Assembly: GCF_001432305.1 (NCBI RefSeq)
Contig: NZ_KQ483358.1
Span: 62,001 to 126,000 of the forward strand
DNA length: 64,000 bases
Source: Curvibacter sp. PAE-UM
GTDB lineage: Bacteria > Pseudomonadota > Gammaproteobacteria > Burkholderiales > Burkholderiaceae_C
Reading direction: 5' to 3'
The position numbers and the translations under genes were made by a program. Each line of letters begins with the position of its first letter. The first letter of the stretch is position 1. The notes under the pieces were generated by a model. The model was not told the DNA's origin. It was given only the letters and a program-made list of their open reading frames with translations, and made no database searches. Of this stretch, positions 1 through 10,046 are shown piece after piece.

Positions 1-1102
<1,102 letters not shown>

Positions 1103-1146
1103 CTAACTTCGCGATGCGCAAGTCAAACACGGTGGGCTGAAAACAA

Positions 1147-1173
1147 AAACCCTGCGCTTGAGGCGCAGGGTTT
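1147..1173 (-). terminator. Rho-independent terminator after rpmA
   Basis: On the minus strand an 11-bp stem (AAACCCTGCGC paired with GCGCAGGGTTT, 5-nt loop) is followed by TTTTTGTTTT-like sequence. It begins about 20 bases after the rpmA stop. This is a textbook intrinsic terminator that should end most rplU-rpmA transcripts before obg. Confidence 0.85.
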
Positions 1174-1194
1174 CGTGCGGGAGCCAGTGGAGCC

Positions 1195-1452
1195 TCAAGC
1201 AGCGGTGATGTTCACCGTGTGCTTGTTGAGTTCGCCCTTGATGGCAAACGACACCTGGCCGTCGACCAGTGCAAACAGGGTGTGGTCCTTGCCGATGCCG
1301 ACATTGGTGCCGGGATGGAACTTGGTGCCACGCTGGCGCACGATGATGGAACCGGCGCTGACCTGCTGGCCACCGAAGGCCTTCACGCCGAGCATCTTGG
1401 GCTGCGAATCGCGCCCGTTTCGCGTAGAGCCGCCGCCTTTTTTCTGTGCCAT
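1195..1452 (-). CDS. rpmA: 50S ribosomal protein L27
   Basis: Ribosomal protein L27, 85 residues, with an N-terminal tail that reaches the peptidyl transferase centre. The start [16 protein letters not shown] is the classic L27 N-terminus without the Firmicutes-type leader that must be cleaved. The body contains the conserved QRGTKFHPG segment. It lies 12 bases downstream of rplU, forming the universal rplU-rpmA pair, and is followed by an intrinsic terminator. Confidence 0.98.
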   Translation of the reverse strand: MAQKKGGGSTRNGRDSQPKMLGVKAFGGQQVSAGSIIVRQRGTKFHPGTNVGIGKDHTLFALVDGQVSFAIKGELNKHTVNITAA

Positions 1453-1464
1453 GTCTCTTGCTCC

Positions 1465-1776
1465 TTATGCGGAGATGGCGCCGATTTGCAGTTCGGTGAA
1501 CTGCTGGCGGTGCCCTTGACGTTTCTGATAGTGCTTGCGACGGCGCATCTTGAAGATGCGAACCTTGTCGTGCTTGCCGTGAGCCACGACCGTGGCTTTG
1601 ACAGTCGCGCCGGACACCAGGGGTGTACCGACCTTGAGTTCAGCGCCGTTGCCGACTGCCAGAACCTGGTCGATGACGATCTCCTGGCCTACGTCCGCAG
1701 CAATCTGTTCTACTTTAATTTTTTCGCCAGCAGCAACACGATACTGTTTGCCACCGGTTTTTATGACCGCGTACAT
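1465..1776 (-). CDS. rplU: 50S ribosomal protein L21
   Basis: Ribosomal protein L21, 103 residues, a 23S rRNA-binding protein of the large subunit. The start is the ATG at 1776, which gives [14 protein letters not shown], the usual L21 N-terminus, with AGAGGTC upstream as ribosome site. The open frame runs much further upstream, but that part is non-coding antisense to ispB. The C-terminal [16 protein letters not shown] segment is the conserved RNA-binding region. It is the first gene of rplU-rpmA and is divergent from ispB. Confidence 0.98.
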   Translation of the reverse strand: MYAVIKTGGKQYRVAAGEKIKVEQIAADVGQEIVIDQVLAVGNGAELKVGTPLVSGATVKATVVAHGKHDKVRIFKMRRRKHYQKRQGHRQQFTELQIGAISA

Positions 1777-1797
1777 GAATGACCTCTTGAATTGAGC

Positions 1798-1833
1798 CTC
1801 TGCAGACGGATTTCCGCAGAGCCGAATATTGTA
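1798..1833 (-). promoter_or_regulatory. rplU promoter -10 and leader hairpin
   Basis: On the minus strand a TACAAT -10 element lies at 1828-1833, giving a predicted transcript start near 1821 and a leader of about 45 bases. At the very 5' end of that leader CTCTGC (1798-1803) pairs with GCAGAG (1816-1821). The -35 is weak. The hairpin may be a regulatory leader for the L21/L27 operon, but this is inference. Confidence 0.4.
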
Positions 1834-1938
1834 GCACGGCTTGCACTCACTGACATGGCCATCCCGGGAGCCGCCAAGGGCGGAGGGGCATCTTCCTATA
1901 ATCGGGCCATCCCGCACCGGTTTACCCCCATCCCACCC

Positions 1939-2916
1939 GTGAACGCCCCCCACCCCGCCTCCCCGCTTGCCCTGATAACCGACGACATGCGGGAGGTGGA
2001 CCGTGTCATTGCCGAAAAGCTGGATTCCGGGGTCCCCCTGGTGGGCCAGGTGGCGCGCTACATCATCAGCGCCGGCGGCAAGCGCCTGCGCCCGGCCCTG
2101 CTGCTGCTGGCCTGCGGCGCCCTGGGCTACCGTGGTGAACAGCGCTACAACCTGGCAGCCGTGGTCGAGTTCATCCACACGGCCACCCTGCTGCACGACG
2201 ACGTGGTGGATGATTCCACCCTGCGCCGCGGCAACGCCACGGCCAATGAGACCTACGGCAACCCGGCCAGCGTGCTGGTCGGCGACTTCCTCTATTCCCG
2301 CGCCTTCCAGATGATGGTGGACGCACAAAGCATGCGCATCATGCAGGTGCTGGCCGACGCCACCAACGTCATCGCCGAAGGCGAGGTGCAACAGCTCATG
2401 AACATGCACAACGCCGACCTGGACGAGGCCGGTTACCTGCAGGTCATACGTTCCAAGACGGCCAAGCTGTTCGAGGCCAGCGCCCGCTGCGGCGCCATCC
2501 TGGCAGGTGCAGAGACCCCGCTGGAAGATGCCTGCGCCGAATACGGCCAGGCCCTGGGCACGGCCTTCCAGGTCATCGACGATGTGCTGGACTACGCGGG
2601 CGATGCCACAGTGATGGGCAAGAGCCTGGGGGACGATTTGCGCGAGGGCAAGGCGACCTTGCCGCTGATCGCCGCCATGCAGCGCGGCACCGACCCCGAA
2701 CGCAAGCTGATCCGCGACGCCATCGAACACGGCTCCGTGGCGGAGCTGGACCAGGTGATCGCCATCGTGCGGCGCACCGGCGCCCTGGACGTGTCACGCC
2801 AGGCTGCGGCCCGTGAAGCCGAGCGCGCCGTTGCGGCCGCGCAGCGCCTGCCCGCCGGGCCCCATGCCGCCAGTTTGATACAATTGGCATCTCAGCTGTT
2901 GGCGCGTCAGTCGTGA
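1939..2916 (+). CDS. ispB: Polyprenyl (octaprenyl) diphosphate synthase
   Basis: Trans-prenyl transferase that extends farnesyl diphosphate with isopentenyl units to make the ubiquinone side chain. It contains GGKRLRP, the first Asp-rich motif DDVVDD near residue 86, and the second motif as VIDDVLDY. The GTG at 1939 gives 325 residues, the family's usual length; the open frame extends to 1792 but that part looks non-coding. A TATAAT element at 1897-1902 fits a promoter. In-frame ATG at 1987 is a less likely alternative. The gene is divergent from rplU, its classic neighbour. Chain length (C40 in most betaproteobacteria) cannot be read from sequence alone. Confidence 0.93.
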   Translation: MNAPHPASPLALITDDMREVDRVIAEKLDSGVPLVGQVARYIISAGGKRLRPALLLLACGALGYRGEQRYNLAAVVEFIHTATLLHDDVVDDSTLRRGNATANETYGNPASVLVGDFLYSRAFQMMVDAQSMRIMQVLADATNVIAEGEVQQLMNMHNADLDEAGYLQVIRSKTAKLFEASARCGAILAGAETPLEDACAEYGQALGTAFQVIDDVLDYAGDATVMGKSLGDDLREGKATLPLIAAMQRGTDPERKLIRDAIEHGSVAELDQVIAIVRRTGALDVSRQAAAREAERAVAAAQRLPAGPHAASLIQLASQLLARQS

Positions 2917-2940
2917 CGCCCACCCGGCAGTTCGGGACAT

Positions 2941-3017
<77 letters not shown>

Positions 3018-3214
3018 ATCACTTGCCTTGCTCCAGCCCCGACGGGCGCGGGTATCCCCCTGGGTAACCCGGCAAGGCTTTCCCGCTGCATCTTTTCCAT
3101 GTTGCGCCGCTACGTCTGCTTGCAAAATGGCGCCGTGCTTTCGTTTACATCAGCCGGGCAATCGGCGATGATCCGTGGGTTTCCTCACCCCCGGAATTTC
3201 GAAAACCACAGTCC

Positions 3215-4951
3215 ATGGCCGCCGTAGATACCGCCATCCACCGCGAAAATGCTCCCGTTGCCCTGCCCGGACTGGGGCGCGCCCTGATTCTGGCTGGCAA
3301 GCTGGAGCAGAAGTCGGCCGAGGAGCTCTTCCGCAAGGCGTCCAGCAACCGCACCAGTTTCATCGCCGAACTCACGGGTTCGGGAGCCGTTTCCGCAGCG
3401 GATCTGGCCCACACCATGTCGGCGGCATTCGCCGCCCCGCTGATCGACCTGGATGCCGTCGACACACAACGCCTGCCCAAGGAACTGCTGGACCCCAAGA
3501 TCTGCCATGACTACCGCGTGGTGGTCCTGGGCAAGCGCACCAACCGGCTGGTGGTCGCCACGGCCGACCCCTCTGATCAGGCCGCCGCAGAAAAGATCAA
3601 GTTTGCCAGCCAGATGGGCGTGGACTGGGTCATTGCGGAATATGACAAGCTGCTCAAGCTGGTGGAAGTCCACGCCACCTCGGCCTCGGAAGCCATCGAC
3701 AACATCGTCGGTGGTGATATCGAATTCGACGAGTTCACGACCGAGGCCGTGAGCGACAGCGCCGAGTCCGCCACTTCCGAGGTGGACGACGCGCCGGTCG
3801 TCAAGTTCCTGCACAAGATGCTGATCGATGCCATCGGCATGCGCGCTTCGGACCTGCATTTCGAGCCCTACGAGCACAACTACCGTGTGCGTTTCCGCAT
3901 CGACGGCGAACTGCGCGAGATCGCCTCGCCGCCCGTGGCCATCAAGGACAAGCTGGCCTCGCGCATCAAGGTCATCTCGAAGATGGACATCTCCGAGAAG
4001 CGGGTGCCGCAAGACGGCAAGATGAAGCTCAAGGTCGGCCCCGAACGCGTCATCGATTTCCGGGTCAGCACGCTGCCCACGCTGTTCGGTGAAAAGATCG
4101 TGATCCGTATCCTGGACCCGAACAGCGCCAAGCTGGGCATCGATGCGCTGGGCTACGAACCGGAAGAAAAAGAACGGCTGCTCAAGGCCATCAGCCGTCC
4201 CTACGGGATGATCCTGGTCACCGGCCCCACCGGCTCGGGCAAGACGGTGTCGCTGTACACCTGTCTGAATCTGCTGAACAAGCCGGGGGTGAACATCGCC
4301 ACGGCCGAGGACCCGTCCGAAATCAACCTGCCGGGTGTGAACCAGGTCAACGTCAACGACAAGGCCGGCCTGACCTTCGCCGCCGCGCTCAAGTCTTTCC
4401 TGCGCCAGGATCCCGACATCATCATGGTCGGCGAAATCCGCGACCTGGAGACTGCCGACATCGCCATCAAGGCCGCCCAGACCGGCCACCTGGTGTTGTC
4501 CACGCTGCACACCAATGACGCGCCCACCACCCTCACGCGCATGCGCAATATGGGGATCGCCCCGTTCAACATTGCCTCCAGCGTGATCCTGATCACGGCA
4601 CAGCGTCTGGCGCGCCGCCTGTGCCCGAACTGCAAGGCGCCGGCCGAGATTCCCAAGAAGACGATGCTCGATGCCGGCTTCCAGCCGGACGAACTGGACG
4701 GTTCCTGGATCAACTACCGCCCGGTCGGCTGTTCCGCCTGCAACAATGGCTACAAGGGACGCGTGGGCATCTACCAGGTCATGCCGATCACCGAGGAGCT
4801 GCAGCGCATCATCCTGCGCGATGGCTCCGCCCTGGAAATCGCCAAGCAGGCGCAGGCCGAGGGCGTGCGCTCGCTGCGCCTTTCCGGCCTGCACAAGGTC
4901 AAGCAGGGCCTGACTTCGCTCGAAGAAGTCCTGGCCGTCACCAACGAATAA
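3215..4951 (+). CDS. pilB: Type IV pilus assembly ATPase PilB
   Basis: Cytoplasmic hexameric motor ATPase that drives pilin polymerisation in type IVa pili. It is 578 residues. An N-terminal MshEN-type domain (about 20-150) precedes the GspE-type core. Walker A GPTGSGKT is at 337-344, the Walker B/Asp-box region reads DPDIIMVGEIRD, and the His box region includes TGHLVLSTLHTND. A zinc-binding tetracysteine element (CPNC ... CSAC) lies near the C-terminus. It is followed 24 bases later by pilC and then pilD, the classical pilBCD operon. The alignment complex and secretin genes of the same machine lie at 53.9-59.0 kb. Confidence 0.97.
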   Translation: MAAVDTAIHRENAPVALPGLGRALILAGKLEQKSAEELFRKASSNRTSFIAELTGSGAVSAADLAHTMSAAFAAPLIDLDAVDTQRLPKELLDPKICHDYRVVVLGKRTNRLVVATADPSDQAAAEKIKFASQMGVDWVIAEYDKLLKLVEVHATSASEAIDNIVGGDIEFDEFTTEAVSDSAESATSEVDDAPVVKFLHKMLIDAIGMRASDLHFEPYEHNYRVRFRIDGELREIASPPVAIKDKLASRIKVISKMDISEKRVPQDGKMKLKVGPERVIDFRVSTLPTLFGEKIVIRILDPNSAKLGIDALGYEPEEKERLLKAISRPYGMILVTGPTGSGKTVSLYTCLNLLNKPGVNIATAEDPSEINLPGVNQVNVNDKAGLTFAAALKSFLRQDPDIIMVGEIRDLETADIAIKAAQTGHLVLSTLHTNDAPTTLTRMRNMGIAPFNIASSVILITAQRLARRLCPNCKAPAEIPKKTMLDAGFQPDELDGSWINYRPVGCSACNNGYKGRVGIYQVMPITEELQRIILRDGSALEIAKQAQAEGVRSLRLSGLHKVKQGLTSLEEVLAVTNE

Positions 4952-4975
4952 CAAACGGGAGCTTCAGGGGACAGC

Positions 4976-6193
4976 ATGGCAACAGCACAATCCAAGGGCG
5001 CCAAGGAAGTGGTCTTCGAGTGGGAAGGCAAGGATCGCAACGGCAAGATGGTGCGCGGCGAGATACGCGCCGCCGGAGAAAACCAGGTACTTGCCTCGTT
5101 GCGCCGCCAGGGCATCATGCCCGGCAAGGTCAAGAAACGCCGGATGAGATCCGGCAAGAAGATCACCTCCAAGGACCTGACCCTGTTCACGCGCCAACTG
5201 GCCACCATGATGAAGGCCGGCGTGCCCCTGCTGCAGGCCTTTGACATCGTGGGTCGCGGCAATGCCAACCCCAGCGTGACACGACTGCTCAACGACATCC
5301 GCAACGACGTCGAGACCGGCACATCATTGAGCACGGCCTTCCGCAAGTACCCGATCTACTTCGACAACCTCTATTGCAACCTGGTCGAAGCAGGCGAGCA
5401 GGCCGGTATCCTGGACCAGCTCCTGGACCGCCTAGCGGTCTACATGGAAAAAACCCAGGCCATCAAGTCCAAGATCAAGTCGGCCCTGATGTACCCGATC
5501 TCGGTGGTCGTGGTGGCTTTCGTCGTGGTCGCCGTCATCATGATCTTCGTCGTTCCGGCCTTCAAGCAGGTTTTCTCCTCGTTCGGCGCCGACCTGCCAG
5601 CCCCGACGCTGATGGTCATCGCCATGAGTGAATTCTTCGTCGCCTGGTGGTGGCTGATTTTCGGCGGTATCGGCGGTGGCCTCTACTTCTTCTTCCAGGC
5701 CTGGCAGCGCAACCGCAAGATGCAGCAGTTCATGGATCGGCTGATGTTGAGGATCCCCGTCTTCGGTGCCTTGATCGATAAATCGTGCATCGCGCGCTGG
5801 ACCCGCACGCTCTCCACCATGTTTGCCGCTGGTGTGCCGCTGGTGGAAGCCCTGGACTCCGTGGGCGGTGCCGCGGGCAACTGGCTGTATGAAGAAGCCA
5901 CCCTCAAGATCCAGCACGAAGTCTCCACCGGCACCAGCCTGACGGCGGCCATGGCCAATGCGCATCTGTTCCCGAGCATGGTCCTGCAGATGTGTGCCAT
6001 CGGCGAAGAGTCCGGCTCGATCGACCACATGCTGGGCAAGGCGGCCGACTTCTATGAAGCCGAGGTGGATGACATGGTCGCCGGCCTGTCCAGCCTGATG
6101 GAGCCCATCATCATCGTGTTCCTGGGCACCATCGTCGGTGGCATCGTGGTCGCGATGTACCTCCCCATCTTCAAGCTGGGCCAGGTGGTCTGA
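4976..6193 (+). CDS. pilC: Type IV pilus inner-membrane platform protein PilC
   Basis: Inner-membrane platform protein that couples the PilB and PilT motors to the pilus base. It is 405 residues with two T2SSF domains (about 70-195 and 275-395), each starting with a TRQL/ARTLSTM helix and a Gly-rich turn. Hydrophobic membrane segments lie near 170-195, 220-245 and 375-400. A good ribosome site (AGGGG) precedes the ATG. The stop codon overlaps the pilD start by one base (TGATG), implying coupled translation. Confidence 0.97.
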   Translation: MATAQSKGAKEVVFEWEGKDRNGKMVRGEIRAAGENQVLASLRRQGIMPGKVKKRRMRSGKKITSKDLTLFTRQLATMMKAGVPLLQAFDIVGRGNANPSVTRLLNDIRNDVETGTSLSTAFRKYPIYFDNLYCNLVEAGEQAGILDQLLDRLAVYMEKTQAIKSKIKSALMYPISVVVVAFVVVAVIMIFVVPAFKQVFSSFGADLPAPTLMVIAMSEFFVAWWWLIFGGIGGGLYFFFQAWQRNRKMQQFMDRLMLRIPVFGALIDKSCIARWTRTLSTMFAAGVPLVEALDSVGGAAGNWLYEEATLKIQHEVSTGTSLTAAMANAHLFPSMVLQMCAIGEESGSIDHMLGKAADFYEAEVDDMVAGLSSLMEPIIIVFLGTIVGGIVVAMYLPIFKLGQVV

Positions 6194-7035
6194 TGCTGGT
6201 CTCGCAGGTGTTCGATGCCGGCCTGGCCGGCGTGCTGGGACTGATGATCGGCAGTTTCCTCAATGTCGTGATCTATCGCCTGCCAAAAATCATGGAACGG
6301 CAGTGGGCTGCCGAGTGCGCCGAACTGGCCGGCAAGGACTTGCCGCAGGCGGAAACCTTCAACCTGGTGCTGCCGCGTTCGCGTTGCCAGAAGTGCGGCC
6401 ATCAGATCCGCTGGCACGAAAACATCCCCGTGCTGAGCTACCTCTTTCTGCGTGGCAAATGCTCGGCCTGCAGCACGCCGATCAGCCCGCGCTATCCCTT
6501 GGTCGAATTGACCACCGGCGCCCTGTTCTTCTACTGTGTCTGGAGCTGGGGTGCCACCCCGATGGGTCTGGTCTGGTGCGGTTTCTCGGCGGCCATCGTC
6601 GCCCTGGCCATGATCGACTGGGACACCACGCTGCTACCCGACAGCATCACCCAGCCCCTGCTCTGGGCCGGCCTCATCGCGGCGGCACTGAAGTGGAACA
6701 ACGTGCCCCTGGCTGACGCGCTCTGGGGCGCGATCGCCGGCTATCTGGCCTTGTGGCTGGTGTACTGGAGCTTCAAGCTGGTCACCGGCAAGGAAGGCAT
6801 GGGGTTTGGCGATTTCAAGCTCTATGCGGCCCTGGGGGCCTGGTTCGGCTGGACCGCACTGGTGCCGATCATCCTGATGGCTTCGGTGATCGGCGCCATC
6901 ATCGGCATCGCCCTCAAATTCAGCGCTGGCTTGCGTGAAGGCGGCTATGTGCCTTTCGGCCCCTTTCTGGCCGCCGCCGGGCTGACCGCCATGATCTTCG
7001 GGCCGCAAAGCATCCTGCGTTCTGTCGGGTTGTGA
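6193..7035 (+). CDS. pilD: Prepilin peptidase / N-methyltransferase PilD
   Basis: Bifunctional membrane aspartic protease that cleaves type IV prepilin leaders and methylates the new N-terminal Phe. It is 280 residues, the full bacterial type. The cytoplasmic Cys4 zinc loop is intact (C65, C68, C90, C93). The catalytic aspartates are seen in MIDWDTTLLPD and in the GMGFGDFK motif. About eight hydrophobic segments are present. It closes the pilBCD cluster and is followed 3 bases later by coaE. Confidence 0.96.
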   Translation: MLVSQVFDAGLAGVLGLMIGSFLNVVIYRLPKIMERQWAAECAELAGKDLPQAETFNLVLPRSRCQKCGHQIRWHENIPVLSYLFLRGKCSACSTPISPRYPLVELTTGALFFYCVWSWGATPMGLVWCGFSAAIVALAMIDWDTTLLPDSITQPLLWAGLIAAALKWNNVPLADALWGAIAGYLALWLVYWSFKLVTGKEGMGFGDFKLYAALGAWFGWTALVPIILMASVIGAIIGIALKFSAGLREGGYVPFGPFLAAAGLTAMIFGPQSILRSVGL

Positions 7036-7038
7036 ACG

Positions 7039-7647
7039 ATGCGGGGCGTGACACGTCTCGGTCTCACAGGCGGCATAGGCAGCGGCAAGAGCACGGTGGC
7101 CGGCATGCTGGCCGAGCGCGGGGCCGCGATCATCGATGCCGATGCGATTTCACGCCAGACCACGGCGGCAGGCGGCCACGCCATCGATGCCATCCGGCAG
7201 GCCTTCGGTCCGGCCTTCATCACCCCCGAGGGCGCCCTTGATCGGGACAGCATGCGCGCCCTGGCCTTCAGTGACCCCACGGCACGCCAACGCCTGGAAC
7301 AGATCGTGCATCCGCTGGTCGGCCTGGAAACCCGGCGCCAGGCCGAGGCTGCCATCACGTCTGGTTACCACTGCATCGTCTTCGACATCCCCCTGCTGGT
7401 CGAATCCGCCCACTGGCGCGCCCAACTCGACCAGGTGCTGGTGCTGGACTGCCGGCCCGAGACCCAGATCGAACGGGTGATGCGGCGCAACCGGCTCAGC
7501 CGAGACGAGGTCGAGCGCATCCTCGCACAGCAGGTGAGCCGTCGCCTGCGCCTGCAGGCGGCCGACCACGTGATCTGCAACGAAGGCCTGGACCTGCCTG
7601 AATTGGCTCGTCTGGTCGGGCTCCTGGCACGCCGCTTCGGGCTATGA
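7039..7647 (+). CDS. coaE: Dephospho-CoA kinase
   Basis: Catalyses the last step of coenzyme A synthesis, ATP-dependent phosphorylation of the ribose 3'-hydroxyl of dephospho-CoA. It is 202 residues. The P-loop GGIGSGKST is at 11-19, followed by IDADAISR (substrate-binding Asp) and DIPLLVES in the CoA-binding domain. It starts 3 bases after the pilD stop and belongs to the conserved pilD-coaE-zapD-yacG block. Confidence 0.96.
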   Translation: MRGVTRLGLTGGIGSGKSTVAGMLAERGAAIIDADAISRQTTAAGGHAIDAIRQAFGPAFITPEGALDRDSMRALAFSDPTARQRLEQIVHPLVGLETRRQAEAAITSGYHCIVFDIPLLVESAHWRAQLDQVLVLDCRPETQIERVMRRNRLSRDEVERILAQQVSRRLRLQAADHVICNEGLDLPELARLVGLLARRFGL

Positions 7648-7669
7648 TTCGCCGTCCGGAAGTACCAGC

Positions 7670-8425
7670 GTGATCACCTACGAATATCCCTTCAACGAGC
7701 GCATCAGAACCTATCTGCGTCTGGAGAACCTGTTCCGCCGACTGCTCGAGCTGGTCGCGCGCGACGAGGCACTTGATCACCACTACGCCCTGGCCAGCCT
7801 CTTCGAAGTCATGGACGTAGGCGCCCGTGCCGACCTCAAGGCGGACGTGCTACGCGATCTGGACCGCCAGAAACAGATCCTCAACGGGTACCGGGGTAAT
7901 CCGAGCATTGCCCAGTCCGTGCTCGACGAAGTCCTGCAGCAGGTCGAGCAGTGCTACAGCCAGCTCAACAACCTCTCCGGCAAGGCAGGCCACCACCTGA
8001 CCGAGAACGACTGGCTCATGAGCATCCGCAGCCGCATCGGCATTCCGGGGGGTACGTGCGCCTTTGATCTGCCGGCATACTTCGCTTGGCAACACCAAAC
8101 GGGCGACCAGCGCCGCACCGACCTGCAGCGCTGGATCGCCACCCTGACCCCCATCGCCGATGCCATCGGCCTGCTGTTGACGCTGCTGCGGGACGCGGGT
8201 GTACCGCAAAAAGTCATGGCACCGGGAGGTCAGTACCAGCAGCCCCTGCCCCAGGGACGCACTTTCCAGTTGCTGCGCCTGACCATCGACCCTGCCTTGG
8301 GTCTGATTCCGGAAATCAGTGGCAATCGCCTGATCGTCTCGATCCGTCTGATGCGTCTCGAAGCCGATGACCGTCTGCATGCCAGCAACCAGGACGCTTC
8401 GTTCGACCTGACTCTGTGCTCCTGA
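7670..8425 (+). CDS. zapD: Cell division protein ZapD (FtsZ bundling)
   Basis: ZapD (formerly YacF, DUF1342) cross-links FtsZ filaments at the Z ring. It is 251 residues and starts at GTG 7670 with MITYEYPFNERIRTYLRLE, the conserved N-terminus. The N-terminal half is helical and the C-terminal half is the predicted beta domain (RTFQLLRLTID ... ISGNRLIVSIRLM). A GGAAG ribosome site precedes the GTG. Its position between coaE and yacG is diagnostic. Confidence 0.95.
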   Translation: MITYEYPFNERIRTYLRLENLFRRLLELVARDEALDHHYALASLFEVMDVGARADLKADVLRDLDRQKQILNGYRGNPSIAQSVLDEVLQQVEQCYSQLNNLSGKAGHHLTENDWLMSIRSRIGIPGGTCAFDLPAYFAWQHQTGDQRRTDLQRWIATLTPIADAIGLLLTLLRDAGVPQKVMAPGGQYQQPLPQGRTFQLLRLTIDPALGLIPEISGNRLIVSIRLMRLEADDRLHASNQDASFDLTLCS

Positions 8426-8454
8426 GACTTCAGTCCCAGTAACGCCATCGCGCC

Positions 8455-8673
8455 ATGCAACGTCCCACTGACACGTCAGCAGACCAGGCAAGACGGGTAC
8501 CCTGCCCGACGTGTGGCGGCGATAGCATTTACGCCCCCAGCAATCCCTACCGGCCCTTTTGCAGCGAGCGTTGCAAGAAAATGGATTTCGGCGCCTGGGC
8601 CAGTGAAAACTTCCGCATGCCGGCCGACGCACCACCGGATGACCAGGAATTCGGCGACCCCAAGCTGCAATAG
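8455..8673 (+). CDS. yacG: DNA gyrase inhibitor / zinc protein YacG
   Basis: Small zinc protein that in E. coli binds GyrB and inhibits gyrase. It is 72 residues. The four zinc ligands are C17, C20, C36 and C40 (CPTC ... CSERC), followed by the family signature KKMDFGAW. It is the last gene of the plus-strand block and converges on mutT with a 15-base gap. Confidence 0.95.
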   Translation: MQRPTDTSADQARRVPCPTCGGDSIYAPSNPYRPFCSERCKKMDFGAWASENFRMPADAPPDDQEFGDPKLQ

Positions 8674-8688
8674 CCTGCGCGCCGGAGT

Positions 8689-9165
8689 TCAGACTGAGGC
8701 GCGGGTAGCGCCTGTATAAGCGCGCTCTTCGGCCAGCCACTGCAACACCGGTACGGCGCCAGGTAGCACGGGGGTCATCTGGACCGGCAGTTGCTGCCAC
8801 GCAAAGGACTGGCCTTCGCGCATCTGCAGCTCGCCACGCCAGGACGTGACCTTGCAGAAATTCAAGCGCACCAGCGCATGCGGATAGTCGACCAGTTCGC
8901 TCTTCCAGGGCTGGATCGCCAACGCTTCAATACCCAGTTCTTCATGCAACTCGCGTTCCAGCGCCTGCGCCACGCTTTCCCCAGCCTCCAGCTTGCCGCC
9001 CGGGAACTCCCAGTAGCCGGCATAGACCTTGCCGTCAGGACGGGAGGTCAACAAGAAGCGTCCATCCGGCTGGATCAACACACCAACGGCGACTTCGGTC
9101 ACCGGCCGGTCTGACCCGCCCTCACGCGGGCGGTCCCCATCAGCGACCAGGGGCCGGCTGCTCAT
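8689..9165 (-). CDS. mutT: Nudix hydrolase, MutT (8-oxo-dGTP diphosphatase)
   Basis: Nudix enzyme expected to remove 8-oxo-dGTP from the nucleotide pool and so prevent A:T to C:G changes. The Nudix box is complete at residues 57-79: G57, E63, then REL at 71-73, EE at 75-76 and GI at 78-79. Starting at ATG 9165 gives 158 residues; the longer open frame upstream is antisense to real coding. The ATG overlaps the stop of the DUF815 ATPase gene as ATGA, and the gene lies tail to tail with yacG. Assignment to MutT rather than another Nudix subfamily rests on context and length. Confidence 0.88.
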   Translation of the reverse strand: MSSRPLVADGDRPREGGSDRPVTEVAVGVLIQPDGRFLLTSRPDGKVYAGYWEFPGGKLEAGESVAQALERELHEELGIEALAIQPWKSELVDYPHALVRLNFCKVTSWRGELQMREGQSFAWQQLPVQMTPVLPGAVPVLQWLAEERAYTGATRASV

Positions 9166-10040
9166 GCCTGGCCAACATGCTTGCCGGCATAGTCCTTGGC
9201 GAACTGGTAGGCCACCCGACCGCTGCGGGAACCACGCTCCAGCGCCCAGACCAGCGCCTCTGGCTGGGCGGCTGCAATGGCGGATTCCGACACGTCGAAA
9301 GACGACAGCCATTGCGCCACGATGCTCAGGTACTCGTCCTGGCTGAAGGGATAGAAGCTGACCCACAAGCCGAAGCGCTCGGACAGGGAGATCTTCTCCT
9401 CCACCACCTCGCCAGGATGGATCTCGCCATCCTCGGTGTGGCTATAGCTGAGGTTGTCCTTCATGTACTCGGGCAGCAGATGACGGCGGTTGCTGGTCAC
9501 GTAGATCAGCACGTTGGGCGTGGTGGCCGATACCGAGCCATCGAGTATGGACTTCAAGGCCTTGTAACCGGGCTCGCCGTCTTCGAAGCTCAAGTCATCA
9601 CAGAAAACGATGAATTTCTCGGGGCGCTGCGAGACAGCGTCCACGATGTCGGGCAAATCCACCATGTCGGACTTGTCGACCTCGATCAGGCGCAAGCCCT
9701 GCTCGGCATAGGTGTGCAGGCAGGCCCGGATCAGCGAGGACTTGCCGGTCCCGCGCGCGCCGGTCAGCAACACGTTGTTGGCCGGCAGGCCGCGCACGAA
9801 CTGCTCGGTGTTGCGCTGGATCTTCTCTTTCTGCTGGTCGATTTCCTTGAGATGTTCCAGCTTCATCGCTCCCACGTGGCGCACCGGCTCGATGACGCCG
9901 TGGCCCGAGCTGCGCTTGCGGTAGCGGAAGGCGATGGAGGCCCCCCAGTCGGGCTGGCTCAGCGGCTGGGGCAGGATGGATTCGATGCGCGCCATGAGAT
10001 GCTCGGCACGCAGCAACAGGCGTTCAAGTTGGGACTGCAT
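9162..10040 (-). CDS. DUF815 family AAA+ ATPase
   Basis: AAA+ type ATP-binding protein of the DUF815 family, 292 residues. Walker A is GARGTGKSS at 94-102 and Walker B is FIVFCDDLSF. The sensor-like segment YVTSNRRHLLPEYM and ERFGLWVSFYPFSQDEYL are family hallmarks. The biochemical role is not established. It is cotranscribed with mutT (ATGA overlap downstream) and lies 6 bases after argJ. A role in genome maintenance is only a guess from the neighbour. Confidence 0.9.
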   Translation of the reverse strand: MQSQLERLLLRAEHLMARIESILPQPLSQPDWGASIAFRYRKRSSGHGVIEPVRHVGAMKLEHLKEIDQQKEKIQRNTEQFVRGLPANNVLLTGARGTGKSSLIRACLHTYAEQGLRLIEVDKSDMVDLPDIVDAVSQRPEKFIVFCDDLSFEDGEPGYKALKSILDGSVSATTPNVLIYVTSNRRHLLPEYMKDNLSYSHTEDGEIHPGEVVEEKISLSERFGLWVSFYPFSQDEYLSIVAQWLSSFDVSESAIAAAQPEALVWALERGSRSGRVAYQFAKDYAGKHVGQA

Positions 10041-10046
10041 GAAAAA

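Noticed and set aside
3185-4954. Open frame of 589 codons antisense to pilB
   Set aside because: It covers the same stretch as pilB, which has all motor ATPase motifs. No recognisable motif or ribosome site supports the antisense frame.
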